A stretch of 64,000 bases of DNA from JAAYLC01 sp035654795 (GTDB lineage Bacteria > Bacteroidota > Bacteroidia > Flavobacteriales > Flavobacteriaceae): contig DASRWC010000019.1 in assembly GCA_035654795.1 (NCBI GenBank), positions 1-64,000 on the forward strand. Reading direction: 5' to 3'. The notes beneath the pieces are model-generated. The model was not told the DNA's origin. It was given only the letters and a program-made list of their open reading frames with translations, and made no database searches. Position numbers and translations under genes: made by a program. Positions 42,381-50,703 of this stretch are shown here, piece after piece; the stretch's first letter is position 1, and each line of letters starts with the position of its first letter.

Positions 42381-43261
42381 TGCATTTGCCTGCGCTGCTC
42401 ACAAGCCAATAATGTATTTTTTAATAACATAGCAATCGTCATGGGTCCCACTCCTCCGGGAACAGGTGTGATATAGGATGCTTTTTTACTCACATTTTCA
42501 TAATCCACATCACCTTTAATGACATAACCTCTGGGTGCCGTTTCATCATCTATGCGAGTAATTCCCACATCAATGATAACGGCATCATCTTTTACCATCT
42601 CCGCTTTAAGAAAATTGGGTACCCCAAGAGCAGAGATTATAATATCTGCCTGAGTGGTAATCTGAGAAATATTTTTGGTATTGCTGTGAGTAAGGGTTAC
42701 CGTACTGTTACCGGGCCACCCACGGCGACTCATCAAAATACTCATCGGTCTCCCAACAATGTGGCTGCGCCCAATGACAACAGTGTGCTTTCCTTGTGTT
42801 TCAACCTTATAGCGCCTAAGTAATTCTAAGATCCCGAAGGGAGTTGCCGGAATAAATGTGCTCATATCCAAGGCCATTTTTCCAAAATTTTCGGGATGGA
42901 AGCCATCTACATCTTTATGAGGATCTACAGTCAAAAGAACTTTCTGAGTATCTATTTGTGGAGGAAGAGGAAGCTGAATTATAAAACCATCAATTTCATC
43001 ATCGGCGTTGAGTTCTTTAATTTTCTTAAGCAACTCTAACTCACTGGTAGTTTCAGGCATTTGGATTAATGACGATTTAAAACCCACACGCTCACAGGCT
43101 TTTACTTTACTGCCTACATACGTTAAACTTGCACCGTCATTACCTACAAGAATTGCCGCGAGATGAGGAACTTTTTCGCCTCGTTGTTTCATTTGTTTTA
43201 CCTCGGCAGCAATCTCGGTTTTAATATCATCACTTACCTTTTTTCCGTCCAAAATTGTCAT
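42377..43261 (-). CDS. folD: Methylene-THF dehydrogenase / methenyl-THF cyclohydrolase
   Basis: Bifunctional enzyme of one-carbon metabolism. The 294 residues include LAAILVGNDGASLTYVGSK with the catalytic Lys of YVxxK, IQLPLPPQID, VDGFHPENFGKM, and the NADP fold VIGRSHIVGRPMSILM, ending in TPVPGGVGPMTIAML. Lies 21 bases downstream of ffh in the same direction. Confidence 0.96.
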   Translation of the reverse strand: MTILDGKKVSDDIKTEIAAEVKQMKQRGEKVPHLAAILVGNDGASLTYVGSKVKACERVGFKSSLIQMPETTSELELLKKIKELNADDEIDGFIIQLPLPPQIDTQKVLLTVDPHKDVDGFHPENFGKMALDMSTFIPATPFGILELLRRYKVETQGKHTVVIGRSHIVGRPMSILMSRRGWPGNSTVTLTHSNTKNISQITTQADIIISALGVPNFLKAEMVKDDAVIIDVGITRIDDETAPRGYVIKGDVDYENVSKKASYITPVPGGVGPMTIAMLLKNTLLACEQRRQMH

Positions 43262-43282
43262 AGCTGTTTTTTTTAGATTTTA

Positions 43283-44611
43283 CTAGCGCATCCTGTTCAT
43301 CATCTGCATCATTTTTCTCCCGCCGCCGCCTTGCATCATCTTCATCATCTTGCTCATTTGATCAAATTGTTTTAGTAACTGATTAACCTCCTGAACACTA
43401 GTGCCACTTCCTTTCGCAATGCGTTTTTTCCTGCTTCCGTTTATAATTGCAGGTTCCTGTCTCTCTTTAGGAGTCATAGAATGAATAATAGCCTCTATTC
43501 CTTTAAAGGCATTATCATCAATATCAATATTTTTCAAAGCCTTTCCGGCTCCGGGAATCATACCAATCAGGTCTTTCATACTCCCCATTTTCTTCACCTG
43601 TTGGATCTGCCCTAAGAAGTCATCAAAACCAAATTGATTTTTAGCAATTTTCTTCTGAAGTTTTCGAGCCTCCTCTTCATCAAATTGTTCCTGAGCCCTT
43701 TCAACAAGGGAGACCACGTCTCCCATCCCTAAAATTCTATCAGCCATTCGCGAAGGATGGAATACGTCTATGGCATCCATTTTCTCTCCGGTCCCGATAA
43801 ATTTTATGGGCTTATTAACAACACTCTTAATAGAAATTGCAGCTCCACCTCTGGTGTCTCCATCCAGCTTTGTTAGAACAACTCCGTCAAAATTGATACG
43901 CTCATTAAATGCCTTGGCTGTATTTACCGCATCTTGTCCGGTCATGGCATCAACCACAAAAAGAGTTTCCTGAGGTTTAATAGCAGCATGTACATTGGCT
44001 ATCTCAGTCATCATGGCCTCATCTACTGCAAGACGACCGGCAGTATCCACAATCACTACATTAAAACCATTTTGCTTGGCATAGGAAATGGCGTTCCGAG
44101 CAATTTCTACCGGATTCTTATTCTCTCGTTCACTATAAACTTCTACTCCTATTTGATCACCAACCACGTGAAGCTGATCAATAGCCGCAGGACGGTAAAC
44201 ATCACAAGCTACCAATAAAGGCTTTTTTGTTTTCTTACGCTTTAAAAAGTTTGCAAGTTTACCCGAGAAAGTTGTCTTACCGCTTCCTTGAAGTCCGGAC
44301 ATTAAAATTACAGTTGGTGCACCGCTTAGATTAATTCCGGCCGTGTCTCCACCCATTAATTCGGTAAGTTCGTCTTTAACGATCTTAACCATCAACTGCC
44401 CCGGCTGTAGCGTGGTCAATACATTTTGACCAATCGCTTTTTCCTTTACCGAATTCGTAAAATCACGGGCGGTTTTAAAGTTAACGTCTGCATCCAAGAG
44501 CGCCCGTCTCACTTCTTTTAAAGTTTCTGCAACGTTTACCTCGGTTATACTCCCGTGTCCTTTCAGAACGTGAAACGCTTTGTCTAATTTTTCCGATAAA
44601 TTTTCAAACAT
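43283..44611 (-). CDS. ffh: Signal recognition particle GTPase Ffh
   Basis: Binds signal sequences of membrane proteins and, with 4.5S RNA, delivers ribosomes to FtsY. The 442 residues have an N domain, G1 GLQGSGKTT (106-114), DTAGRLAVDEAM, TKLDGDTRGGAA, and a methionine-rich M domain ending KMMQGGGGRKMMQMMNRMR. Standard length. folD follows closely. Leader of about 75 bases from the promoter at 44691-44721. Confidence 0.96.
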   Translation of the reverse strand: MFENLSEKLDKAFHVLKGHGSITEVNVAETLKEVRRALLDADVNFKTARDFTNSVKEKAIGQNVLTTLQPGQLMVKIVKDELTELMGGDTAGINLSGAPTVILMSGLQGSGKTTFSGKLANFLKRKKTKKPLLVACDVYRPAAIDQLHVVGDQIGVEVYSERENKNPVEIARNAISYAKQNGFNVVIVDTAGRLAVDEAMMTEIANVHAAIKPQETLFVVDAMTGQDAVNTAKAFNERINFDGVVLTKLDGDTRGGAAISIKSVVNKPIKFIGTGEKMDAIDVFHPSRMADRILGMGDVVSLVERAQEQFDEEEARKLQKKIAKNQFGFDDFLGQIQQVKKMGSMKDLIGMIPGAGKALKNIDIDDNAFKGIEAIIHSMTPKERQEPAIINGSRKKRIAKGSGTSVQEVNQLLKQFDQMSKMMKMMQGGGGRKMMQMMNRMR

Positions 44612-44690
44612 AGTTCGTTGGCATTTTAGAGGGAAACCTTCTTTAAAACATTATCATTTCACAAAATTTCGGCCCTCAAAATTGGAGGTG

Positions 44691-44721
44691 CAAAGGTAAC
44701 AATCCGCAAGGGAGTTTCAAA
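44691..44721 (-). promoter_or_regulatory. Promoter of ffh (TTTG-N19-TACCTTTG)
   Basis: On the minus strand TTTG (44721-44718), a 19-base spacer, and TACCTTTG (44698-44691): an ideal Bacteroidota promoter. It lies in the 326-base gap between ffh and the SMR gene; the rest of that gap holds only the inverted repeat and SMR promoter listed next. Confidence 0.75.
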
Positions 44722-44877
44722 AAAATATATAGGATAACCTTGATTAAATCAGCAATTTTTGCCTCGAAAATCGACGCCGGTTTTACCATCATGATTTTTA
44801 AAAAACGTATTGTCTGATCACACCTAAAATAGTTCTATTTCAAAAAATGGTAACTTTTTATAATAAAATGGGTGCTC

Positions 44878-44900
44878 CTGTAAAAAAGACACCCTTACAG
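44878..44900. promoter_or_regulatory. Inverted repeat CTGTAA-N11-TTACAG upstream of the SMR gene
   Basis: Perfect 6-bp arms at 44878-44883 and 44895-44900, about 26-48 bases before the -7-like box TATTTTCG (44926-44933) of the SMR gene. The position fits an operator. A second pair GGGTG (44870-44874)/CACCC (44890-44894) interleaves with it. Confidence 0.4.
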
Positions 44901-44925
44901 AATCTAGAAGAATGATAGAATTCTC

Positions 44926-44933
44926 TATTTTCG
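44926..44933 (+). promoter_or_regulatory. -7-like element TATTTTCG of the SMR gene
   Basis: One mismatch to TAnnTTTG, four bases before the ATG at 44938, so the mRNA would be leaderless. Confidence 0.4.
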
Positions 44934-44937
44934 CAAT

Positions 44938-45282
44938 ATGAGCATAAATTGGATTCTTCTAATCATTGGTGGTCTTTTTGAAACCGGATTTGCTGTAAGC
45001 TTGGGAAAGGCACAACATACTTCAGGTCGTGAATTTTGGCTGTGGATAATCTCCTTTGTCATTTGCGTTAGCGTCAGCATGTTTCTTTTATTCAAAGCTA
45101 TGGGAGGACAAAAACCCATTCCCGTTGGAACTGCTTATGCTGTATGGGGAGCAATTGGCGCAATTGGCACGGTTATCTTCGGAATCATCCTTTTTAAAGA
45201 ACCGGTTTCCTTCTGGCGGATGTTCTTTTTAACGACTTTAATAATTTCCGTGGTCGGATTGCAAGTCGTCAGTGAAGCTTAA
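44938..45282 (+). CDS. SMR-family transporter, SugE/Gdx (guanidinium exporter) type
   Basis: Four-helix proton antiporter of 114 residues. Glu15 in GGLFETGFAVSLGK is the essential membrane glutamate. The GxxE(T/V)xxA opening and PVGTAYAVWGAIGAIGT third helix point to the SugE/Gdx branch, which exports guanidinium, rather than EmrE-type drug pumps. The partner residues are not enough to be certain. No guanidine (ykkC) riboswitch is visible upstream. Overlaps the converging GtrA gene by 4 bases. Confidence 0.8.
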   Translation: MSINWILLIIGGLFETGFAVSLGKAQHTSGREFWLWIISFVICVSVSMFLLFKAMGGQKPIPVGTAYAVWGAIGAIGTVIFGIILFKEPVSFWRMFFLTTLIISVVGLQVVSEA

Positions 45283-45785
45283 ACTATTTTAAAACTAAAC
45301 TTTTTCTGGGAAAAATAGCTGTATGCCACCGTTATGAAAATGGTCAGAAAACGAGAAGGAGTGGGATAAAATCCGAGCCAATCCACAAGAATTTTCAGCA
45401 TAACGTAACCAATTACTAAAGCGCCCATTCCTACTAAAAAATACCGAATCACCTGAGTTTTCCAATTTAAGTTGGAATCCGGAAAAGTTATAAACCGATT
45501 CAATAAAAATCCGGAGGTGAAGGTTATGGGAAAAACTGCGAACAATGAAGCTACGTGTGGGCTCAACACTACAAAGCCAAGATTGAAATTTTGTTTGGCA
45601 AAAATGAAATTGTAAAAAATAAAATAAAGCAACAAATCAAAAAGAAGATTCGCACCTCCACATATTGCATATCGGTATTTGTCTATAGGGATAAATCTCC
45701 GAAAAGGATGATGGAAAACATCAATAATTCTTATCAAAAGTGCTGCCATAAGGATGTGCAAAAATAATATTCCACACTGAATCAT
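45279..45785 (-). CDS. GtrA-family membrane protein
   Basis: Four-helix membrane protein of 168 residues (from ATG 45785; a TTG at 45803 is also in frame). Family stretches: DKYRYAICGGANLLFDLLLY, FTSGFLLNRFITFPDSN, QVIRYFLVGMGALVIGYVML and RFLTIFITVAYSYFSQKKFS. GtrA proteins flip polyprenyl-linked sugars during cell-surface glycan building. No glycosyltransferase is next to it, so its pathway is open. Confidence 0.8.
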   Translation of the reverse strand: MIQCGILFLHILMAALLIRIIDVFHHPFRRFIPIDKYRYAICGGANLLFDLLLYFIFYNFIFAKQNFNLGFVVLSPHVASLFAVFPITFTSGFLLNRFITFPDSNLNWKTQVIRYFLVGMGALVIGYVMLKILVDWLGFYPTPSRFLTIFITVAYSYFSQKKFSFKIV

Positions 45786-45858
45786 AAGCAAATTTCCGTC
45801 CAAATTAAATCGGGATCGGACGGCATCAATCCGTCATCAATTTTTCCTGAATTTTAAC

Positions 45859-45890
45859 TTTGATGTGGACAGGAGTTTTCTATACCTTTA
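45859..45890 (+). promoter_or_regulatory. Promoter of the carbonic anhydrase gene (TTTG-N20-TACCTTTA)
   Basis: TTTG at 45859-45862 and TACCTTTA at 45883-45890 are spaced by 20 bases; the -7 has one mismatch at its last base. ATG follows 20 bases on. Confidence 0.55.
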
Positions 45891-45909
45891 AAATCTCAAA
45901 AAATCAACC

Positions 45910-46545
45910 ATGGATATCAAAGAAATCTTCCAAAACAACCAAAAATGGATGAACGATAAACTGGGAAAAGACCCGGAATATTTTAAAAATTTATCCAACG
46001 GACAGCATCCGGACATTCTTTACATTGGCTGTAGTGATAGCCGTATCACTGCCGAGGAAATAATGGGGGTGCAACCGGGAGATGTATTTGTTATGCGCAA
46101 TATTTCAAATATGGTATCCAATATTGATTTAAGCGCCATGAGTGTTATAAACTACGCAGTAAGTGTTCTGAAGGTCAAACATATCGTTATCTGTGGACAT
46201 TACGGCTGTGGTGGGGTGAAGGCAGCGATGCAATCGGAAGATTTGGGTATTCTTAACCCCTGGTTACGAAATATCAGAGACGTTTATCGACTGCATCGGG
46301 AAGAATTAAATGCCATAACTGATGAAGATCAAAAATATCGGAGACTTGTTGAACTCAATGTTCAAGAGCAATGTGTCAATGTAATTAAAACCGCAGATGT
46401 TCAGCTCGCAGTTCGCAAAGGAACTCTGGCCATTCACGGATGGGTGATGGATATGTACACCGGCAAATTGATTGATCTAAAAATTGATTTCGAAAAAGTG
46501 CTGGAAGGGATAATGGAAATTTATCATCTCGACGAGAAAAAATAA
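45910..46545 (+). CDS. Beta-class carbonic anhydrase
   Basis: Hydrates CO2 to bicarbonate using zinc. In 211 residues the ligands are Cys41 in YIGCSDSRITAEE (with Asp43-Arg45 dyad), His97 and Cys100 in VICGHYGCGG. Normal cytosolic length, no signal peptide. Likely supplies bicarbonate for carboxylases such as PurK. Converges on argS with a 15-base gap. Confidence 0.95.
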   Translation: MDIKEIFQNNQKWMNDKLGKDPEYFKNLSNGQHPDILYIGCSDSRITAEEIMGVQPGDVFVMRNISNMVSNIDLSAMSVINYAVSVLKVKHIVICGHYGCGGVKAAMQSEDLGILNPWLRNIRDVYRLHREELNAITDEDQKYRRLVELNVQEQCVNVIKTADVQLAVRKGTLAIHGWVMDMYTGKLIDLKIDFEKVLEGIMEIYHLDEKK

Positions 46546-46560
46546 CCGGTTATCAAAGAT

Positions 46561-48339
46561 TTACATCCTGTCCGGAACTTGGATCCCCAATAATCCGAAA
46601 GCATTTTTTATTAATTCCCCTACTGCCTTTGATAATCTTACTCTAAATGCTTTTGCTGCCTCGTCATCGGTTGCCAATATGGGAACATTTTGATAAAAAC
46701 TATTAAATTCCCTTACGAGATCATATATGTAATTAGCCACTAAAGCCGGACTATAATTAGCCGCTGCGGCCTGGATAACGTCAGGATACTGCTGAATTAC
46801 CTTAATAATCTCCTTCTCTTTCAGATTTATATTGGAATAACCTCTGGCTTCTTGATCTATATTTAGTTCCTGAGACCTTCTTAAAATAGACTGGATGCGG
46901 GCATAGGTGTACTGAATAAAGGGACCTGTGTTCCCTTGAAAATCCACACTTTCTTTAGGATCAAAAAGAATTCTCTTTCTTGGATCAACTTTTAAAATAA
47001 AATATTTCAGCGCGCCCAATCCAATTATTCGATACAAATTTTCTTTTTCGACGGGCGATAGATTATCAATTTTCCCTAGTTCCTCTGAAATGACTTTCGC
47101 GGTAGTGGTCATCTCTGATATCAAATCATCTGCATCTACCACAGTGCCTTCCCTACTTTTCATTTTCCCGCTTGGCAAATCTACCATGCCATAACTGAGA
47201 TGGAAAATATTTTCAGCCCAGCTGTATCCGAGCTTTTTCAAGATTAAAAAGAGAACTTTAAAATGATAATCCTGTTCATTACCCACAGTGTATATCATTC
47301 CGGTGATATCAGGATGATCTTTCACACGCTGAACTGCCGTCCCTAAGTCCTGAGTTATATAAACAGCTGTACCGTCTCCTCGCAAAACAAGTTTTTCGTC
47401 CAGACCATCGGCAGTCAAATCACACCACACAGAGCCGTCTTCTTTTTTATAAAACACTCCTTTTTCAAGCCCTTCTTCAATGATGTCTTTACCAAGAAGG
47501 TAGGTGTCGCTCTCATAATAATAGGAATCGAAATCTACTCCAAGGGCTTTATATGTTTCTTCAAATCCTTCATACACCCAGCCGTTCATTTTTTCCCATA
47601 AAGACACCGTATCTTCATCTCCTTTCTCCCATTTCCGCAACATTTGTTGTGCCTCTTTTAAAATTGGAGCCTCTGCCTTAGCCTCTTCCTCGCCTTTACC
47701 CTGAGATATCAATTCATTTATTTGATTCTTATATTCTTTATCAAACCGCACATAATAATTACCCACTAACTTATCCCCTTTCAATTCTGTTGATTGAGGA
47801 GTCTCACCCTCACCAAATTTCTGCCATGCAAGCATACTCTTACAAATGTGAATCCCACGGTCATTAATGATTTGAGTTTTGTAAACTTTTTTTCCCGCGG
47901 CTTTTTCTATTTCAGACACTGAATATCCCAGAAGAACGTTTCGGATATGTCCTAAATGAAGTGGTTTATTTGTATTGGGTGATGAATATTCAACCATAAG
48001 GGCTTCATTACCCTGAGGCTTATGACCGTATTGTAAGAAACTACTTTGTGAGTAAAAAAAGTTTAAAAAATAATCTTCGCTCAGAACTACATTCAGGAAA
48101 CCTTGTACTACATTAAAACTCATTACTTCCGGCACATTTTCCAATAAATATTTCCCTATGGAATTGCCGATCTGAACCGGATTTCCTTTTATCTGCCGGA
48201 GCATAGGAAAGACTACAACAGTAATATCTCCTTCAAAATCTTTCCGTGTAGGCTGGAATTCTACGTTTTGTAGAGAAACAGCATAAACATTTTGAACAGC
48301 CTGTTTAACTTGCTCAATTAATTTTTCTTGAATAGTCAT
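46561..48339 (-). CDS. argS: Arginyl-tRNA synthetase
   Basis: Charges tRNA-Arg. The class I HIGH motif appears as NKPLHLGHIRN and KMSKS is replaced by GKMKSREGT, usual for ArgRS. The C-terminal anticodon domain ends with FGLLGIQVPDRM, the family's typical last residues. 592 aa. In the leader a tight TTCCC/GGGAA hairpin lies between the TATCTTTG box (48396-48389) and the ATG. Confidence 0.96.
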   Translation of the reverse strand: MTIQEKLIEQVKQAVQNVYAVSLQNVEFQPTRKDFEGDITVVVFPMLRQIKGNPVQIGNSIGKYLLENVPEVMSFNVVQGFLNVVLSEDYFLNFFYSQSSFLQYGHKPQGNEALMVEYSSPNTNKPLHLGHIRNVLLGYSVSEIEKAAGKKVYKTQIINDRGIHICKSMLAWQKFGEGETPQSTELKGDKLVGNYYVRFDKEYKNQINELISQGKGEEEAKAEAPILKEAQQMLRKWEKGDEDTVSLWEKMNGWVYEGFEETYKALGVDFDSYYYESDTYLLGKDIIEEGLEKGVFYKKEDGSVWCDLTADGLDEKLVLRGDGTAVYITQDLGTAVQRVKDHPDITGMIYTVGNEQDYHFKVLFLILKKLGYSWAENIFHLSYGMVDLPSGKMKSREGTVVDADDLISEMTTTAKVISEELGKIDNLSPVEKENLYRIIGLGALKYFILKVDPRKRILFDPKESVDFQGNTGPFIQYTYARIQSILRRSQELNIDQEARGYSNINLKEKEIIKVIQQYPDVIQAAAANYSPALVANYIYDLVREFNSFYQNVPILATDDEAAKAFRVRLSKAVGELIKNAFGLLGIQVPDRM

Positions 48340-48388
48340 ACTCTTTGCACTTTAAGAAACCCTTCCCGACGGGAAAAAATAGAAGGTG

Positions 48389-48396
48389 CAAAGATA
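48389..48396 (-). promoter_or_regulatory. -7 element TATCTTTG of argS
   Basis: Exact TAnnTTTG on the minus strand, 49 bases before the ATG. The small hairpin TTCCC-gac-GGGAA at 48364-48376 falls inside the leader. Confidence 0.5.
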
Positions 48397-48447
48397 TAGG
48401 TTTTTGACTAGCTAAGATGTTCTACAGCTTTATAAAAAAGGAAAGAC

Positions 48448-48651
48448 CTATCTCTCTTTAATAAAGGCTCCACCCAAGAGTGCAACTACACCCACTGAAA
48501 GCATCCAGATGTTTGTTCCGGTTAATCCCTCTTTTTTGTCCACTTCTATCGGACCAAGTTTAAAAACGGGTTCAGGCGCAAAAGCATTAATGAGTGCAAT
48601 AGCTATTAGGGCAAAACCTACAATGATTAAGATTATTTTCAACGCTTTCAT
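48448..48651 (-). CDS. Small two-helix membrane protein
   Basis: The 67-residue product is two membrane helices (LKIILIIVGFALIAIALINA, WMLSVGVVALLGGAFI) joined by a short polar loop (FKLGPIEVDKKEGLTGTN). No named family recognised. Lies between argS and the ctlX terminator on the same strand. Confidence 0.6.
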   Translation of the reverse strand: MKALKIILIIVGFALIAIALINAFAPEPVFKLGPIEVDKKEGLTGTNIWMLSVGVVALLGGAFIKER

Positions 48652-48752
48652 AAAATATGGTTTAGTTTAGAAACTAAAGATAAAACAAAAGCGATTTCTC
48701 CCGGGATTTTTAGAAAAAGATTAGCATTGCGGTGTACTTGACCATAAAATAA

Positions 48753-48783
48753 AAACCCGATCTCCATAGAGGAAACCGGGTTT
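48753..48783 (-). terminator. Terminator of ctlX
   Basis: AAACCCG/CGGGTTT stem with a 17-base loop and T-rich tail on the minus strand. Confidence 0.7.
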
Positions 48784-48804
48784 ATTAAAAAAAGATAAAA
48801 TATT

Positions 48805-49737
48805 TTATGCTCTAGGGAGAAAAACTTCGGCCATCATGCAGCGAGCGCTCCCTCCACCACAAGTTTCTATGGTGGTTAAATCTGATGTTAAGATCTTGCT
48901 GTATTTGTGGATGGTGTCAATCTGAGCCTGAGTTAAAGAATCCTTTGCGCTCTGACTCATTACCAAATAAGTACTATCTTTTCCTTGAACCTGAAGCATG
49001 TTTCCGGCAAAGTGGTGCATTTGGTCCTCAGAAATTTCAATAATCTCTTTCCCATCATTTTTTAAATGCTTCACCACGTTTTTACGTTCTTGAGAATCAT
49101 CAATAGCATCAAGACAAATTACACAAAATGAATCCCCCAAACACATCATGACATTGGTATGATAAATAGGAAGGCGCTGACCGTCAACAGTTTGATTTGC
49201 TACAAAAATTACAGGTGTGTATTCAAAATCCTCACAAAACTCTATGAGTAGTTCCTCATCAGCTCTTGGAGACAACGCACAATAGGCTTTTCTGTTCACT
49301 CGGTCGAGAAGTAAATTTCCTGTTCCTTCTAAAAATAAACCTTCGTTTTCCGCCTCGGTATAATCATACACATTATGAATGAGAAAACCTTCTTCTTCCA
49401 AGCGTTCAAGAACCTCTTCTCGGCGTTCTCTCCGCCTGTTTTCAGCAAACATGGGATATAAGGCAATGTCACCTGTCTGATGTAAACTGATCCAGTTATT
49501 AGGATAAATAGAATCCGGAGTGTCCATCAGTAAATCGTCATGTATAACAATGACATTAACACCAACGGACTTCAACTTTTCAACAAAACCATCAAATTCT
49601 TCCTGAGCTCTTCTATTGATCTCGGCATTTTTGAGATCTAAGTCTTCTTGGAAATAATTGTTCACCGCTGTCTGCTCATTCATTCGAAAGGCAACAGGAC
49701 GAATCATCATAATAGTATCTGTAATCTGCTTTTTCAA
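48805..49737 (-). CDS. ctlX: CtlX-type guanidino hydrolase (citrulline utilisation / amidinotransferase fold)
   Basis: Pentein-fold enzyme related to arginine deiminases; CtlX relatives hydrolyse citrulline to ornithine. Visible marks: TIMMIRPVAFRMNEQTAVNN, PDSIYPNNWISLH, EGLFLEGTGNLLLDR, and the catalytic Cys in GGGSARCMMAEV near the C-terminus. The open frame begins at a TTG at 49770, but the -7 box TAAATTTG (49765-49758) lies inside that stretch. The TTG at 49737 gives MKKQITDTIMMIRP, matching the family N-terminus, so 310 residues are annotated; ATG 49710 is the fallback. Confidence 0.85.
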   Translation of the reverse strand: MKKQITDTIMMIRPVAFRMNEQTAVNNYFQEDLDLKNAEINRRAQEEFDGFVEKLKSVGVNVIVIHDDLLMDTPDSIYPNNWISLHQTGDIALYPMFAENRRRERREEVLERLEEEGFLIHNVYDYTEAENEGLFLEGTGNLLLDRVNRKAYCALSPRADEELLIEFCEDFEYTPVIFVANQTVDGQRLPIYHTNVMMCLGDSFCVICLDAIDDSQERKNVVKHLKNDGKEIIEISEDQMHHFAGNMLQVQGKDSTYLVMSQSAKDSLTQAQIDTIHKYSKILTSDLTTIETCGGGSARCMMAEVFLPRA

Positions 49738-49757
49738 GGGTATGAAATTTAATTTTG

Positions 49758-49765
49758 CAAATTTA
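49758..49765 (-). promoter_or_regulatory. -7 element TAAATTTG of ctlX
   Basis: Exact TAnnTTTG on the minus strand. It rules out the longer TTG start at 49770. Confidence 0.5.
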
Positions 49766-49809
49766 CTCAAATTCCTCCCTCATTATCACGATAAAAATCT
49801 TCGAAAATT

Positions 49810-50199
49810 TTATTCTCTCAAACTTATTGTGTTGTAAAAATTGGACCCGTTTTTACGACTTTGAGTTTGATATGAAGTTATAAGAGATTCGTACTGCCGC
49901 TGAAAAAAATCATTCTCTTGGATGCATCCCAAAAGAGTCGATTCTAAATCTTCATAACAAATAATCGGGTTGACCGAATCTCTCAATTTATAAATTGTTG
50001 AGGCGTCCATTTGAACCGGTCTTGTGCTCCAAGAAGTGATGCATTTATTGTGATAATCTATATATACGTCTAGCGCCTCCAGACTCTTTTTCAGAAATTC
50101 CTTATGAAAATGCTGAACAACCGGAGAAGGTGCCCCTTCAAAAACACAGCTCTCTCTTATGAGGTTTCGGAGGTTATCATAAAACTCAACATTCATCAT
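49810..50199 (-). CDS. Small protein of unknown function
   Basis: A 129-residue soluble protein with no signal peptide. I recognise no family. Visible are an N-terminal helix (FYDNLRNLIRESCVFEG), then HFHKEFLKKSLEALDVYIDY, and scattered Cys and aromatic residues. ATG 50199 is preceded by an AT-rich stretch without a clear -7 box. It is upstream of ctlX on the same strand, but the ctlX promoter in between suggests separate control. Confidence 0.5.
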   Translation of the reverse strand: MMNVEFYDNLRNLIRESCVFEGAPSPVVQHFHKEFLKKSLEALDVYIDYHNKCITSWSTRPVQMDASTIYKLRDSVNPIICYEDLESTLLGCIQENDFFQRQYESLITSYQTQSRKNGSNFYNTISLRE

Positions 50200-50299
50200 C
50201 GCAATCGTTAATCGACTACAAAGATATCATTGAGCACCGCCAGAGGAAAGTAATTTGGGCGGCATTTAACATTTTGAGACAAAAATATCTTAAAAGAAC

Positions 50300-50698
50300 T
50301 TAATCTTGAATTTCAAACCCTTCTTCCTGCCATTTCTGAATACCTCCCTTTACGTCATAAATCTCTTTAAAACCTTTTTGCGTTAGAATCTCTGCCGCAC
50401 GTGCACTTCTTTTTCCACTTCTACAATAGAGATATACCGGCTTATTTTTATCAAGATGAATGAGTTGCTTTTCGAAGTTATCATCAGTAACACAAATATT
50501 CACAGCCCCGGGCAAATGGCCTTCTTTGAATTCATCTACAGTTCTGACATCAATTAATTGATATTCCATATCAGACGCCAGTGCACGATGAGCCTCCTCA
50601 ACCGTGATCACTTTACTTATCTCCGATTTAGAGGATTCTTTGCAAGCAAAAAAGCCGATGATCAGAGATAAAAGAAGTAAAATTTTAATTTTTCTCAT
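50300..50698 (-). CDS. Rhodanese-like lipoprotein
   Basis: From ATG 50698 (132 residues) the product has lipobox LIIGFFAC, then one rhodanese domain: YQLIDVRTVDEFKEGHLPGA and active loop YLYCRSGKRSARAAEIL with the persulfide Cys. It should carry sulfur in the periplasm or at a membrane. The frame is open to 50731, inside the upstream rhodanese gene, but the lipoprotein start is the sensible one. Five bases separate the two rhodanese genes. Confidence 0.85.
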   Translation of the reverse strand: MRKIKILLLLSLIIGFFACKESSKSEISKVITVEEAHRALASDMEYQLIDVRTVDEFKEGHLPGAVNICVTDDNFEKQLIHLDKNKPVYLYCRSGKRSARAAEILTQKGFKEIYDVKGGIQKWQEEGFEIQD

Positions 50699-50703
50699 AG
50701 AAA

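Noticed and set aside
44870..44900. H-type pseudoknot from the two interleaved repeats before the SMR gene
   Set aside because: The last loop would have zero bases across a five-pair stem, which is not possible; and the region is upstream of the predicted transcription start. Kept only as an operator candidate.
45786..45803. TTG start for the GtrA protein
   Set aside because: ATG 45785 is close, keeps the hydrophobic start and needs no rare initiation codon.
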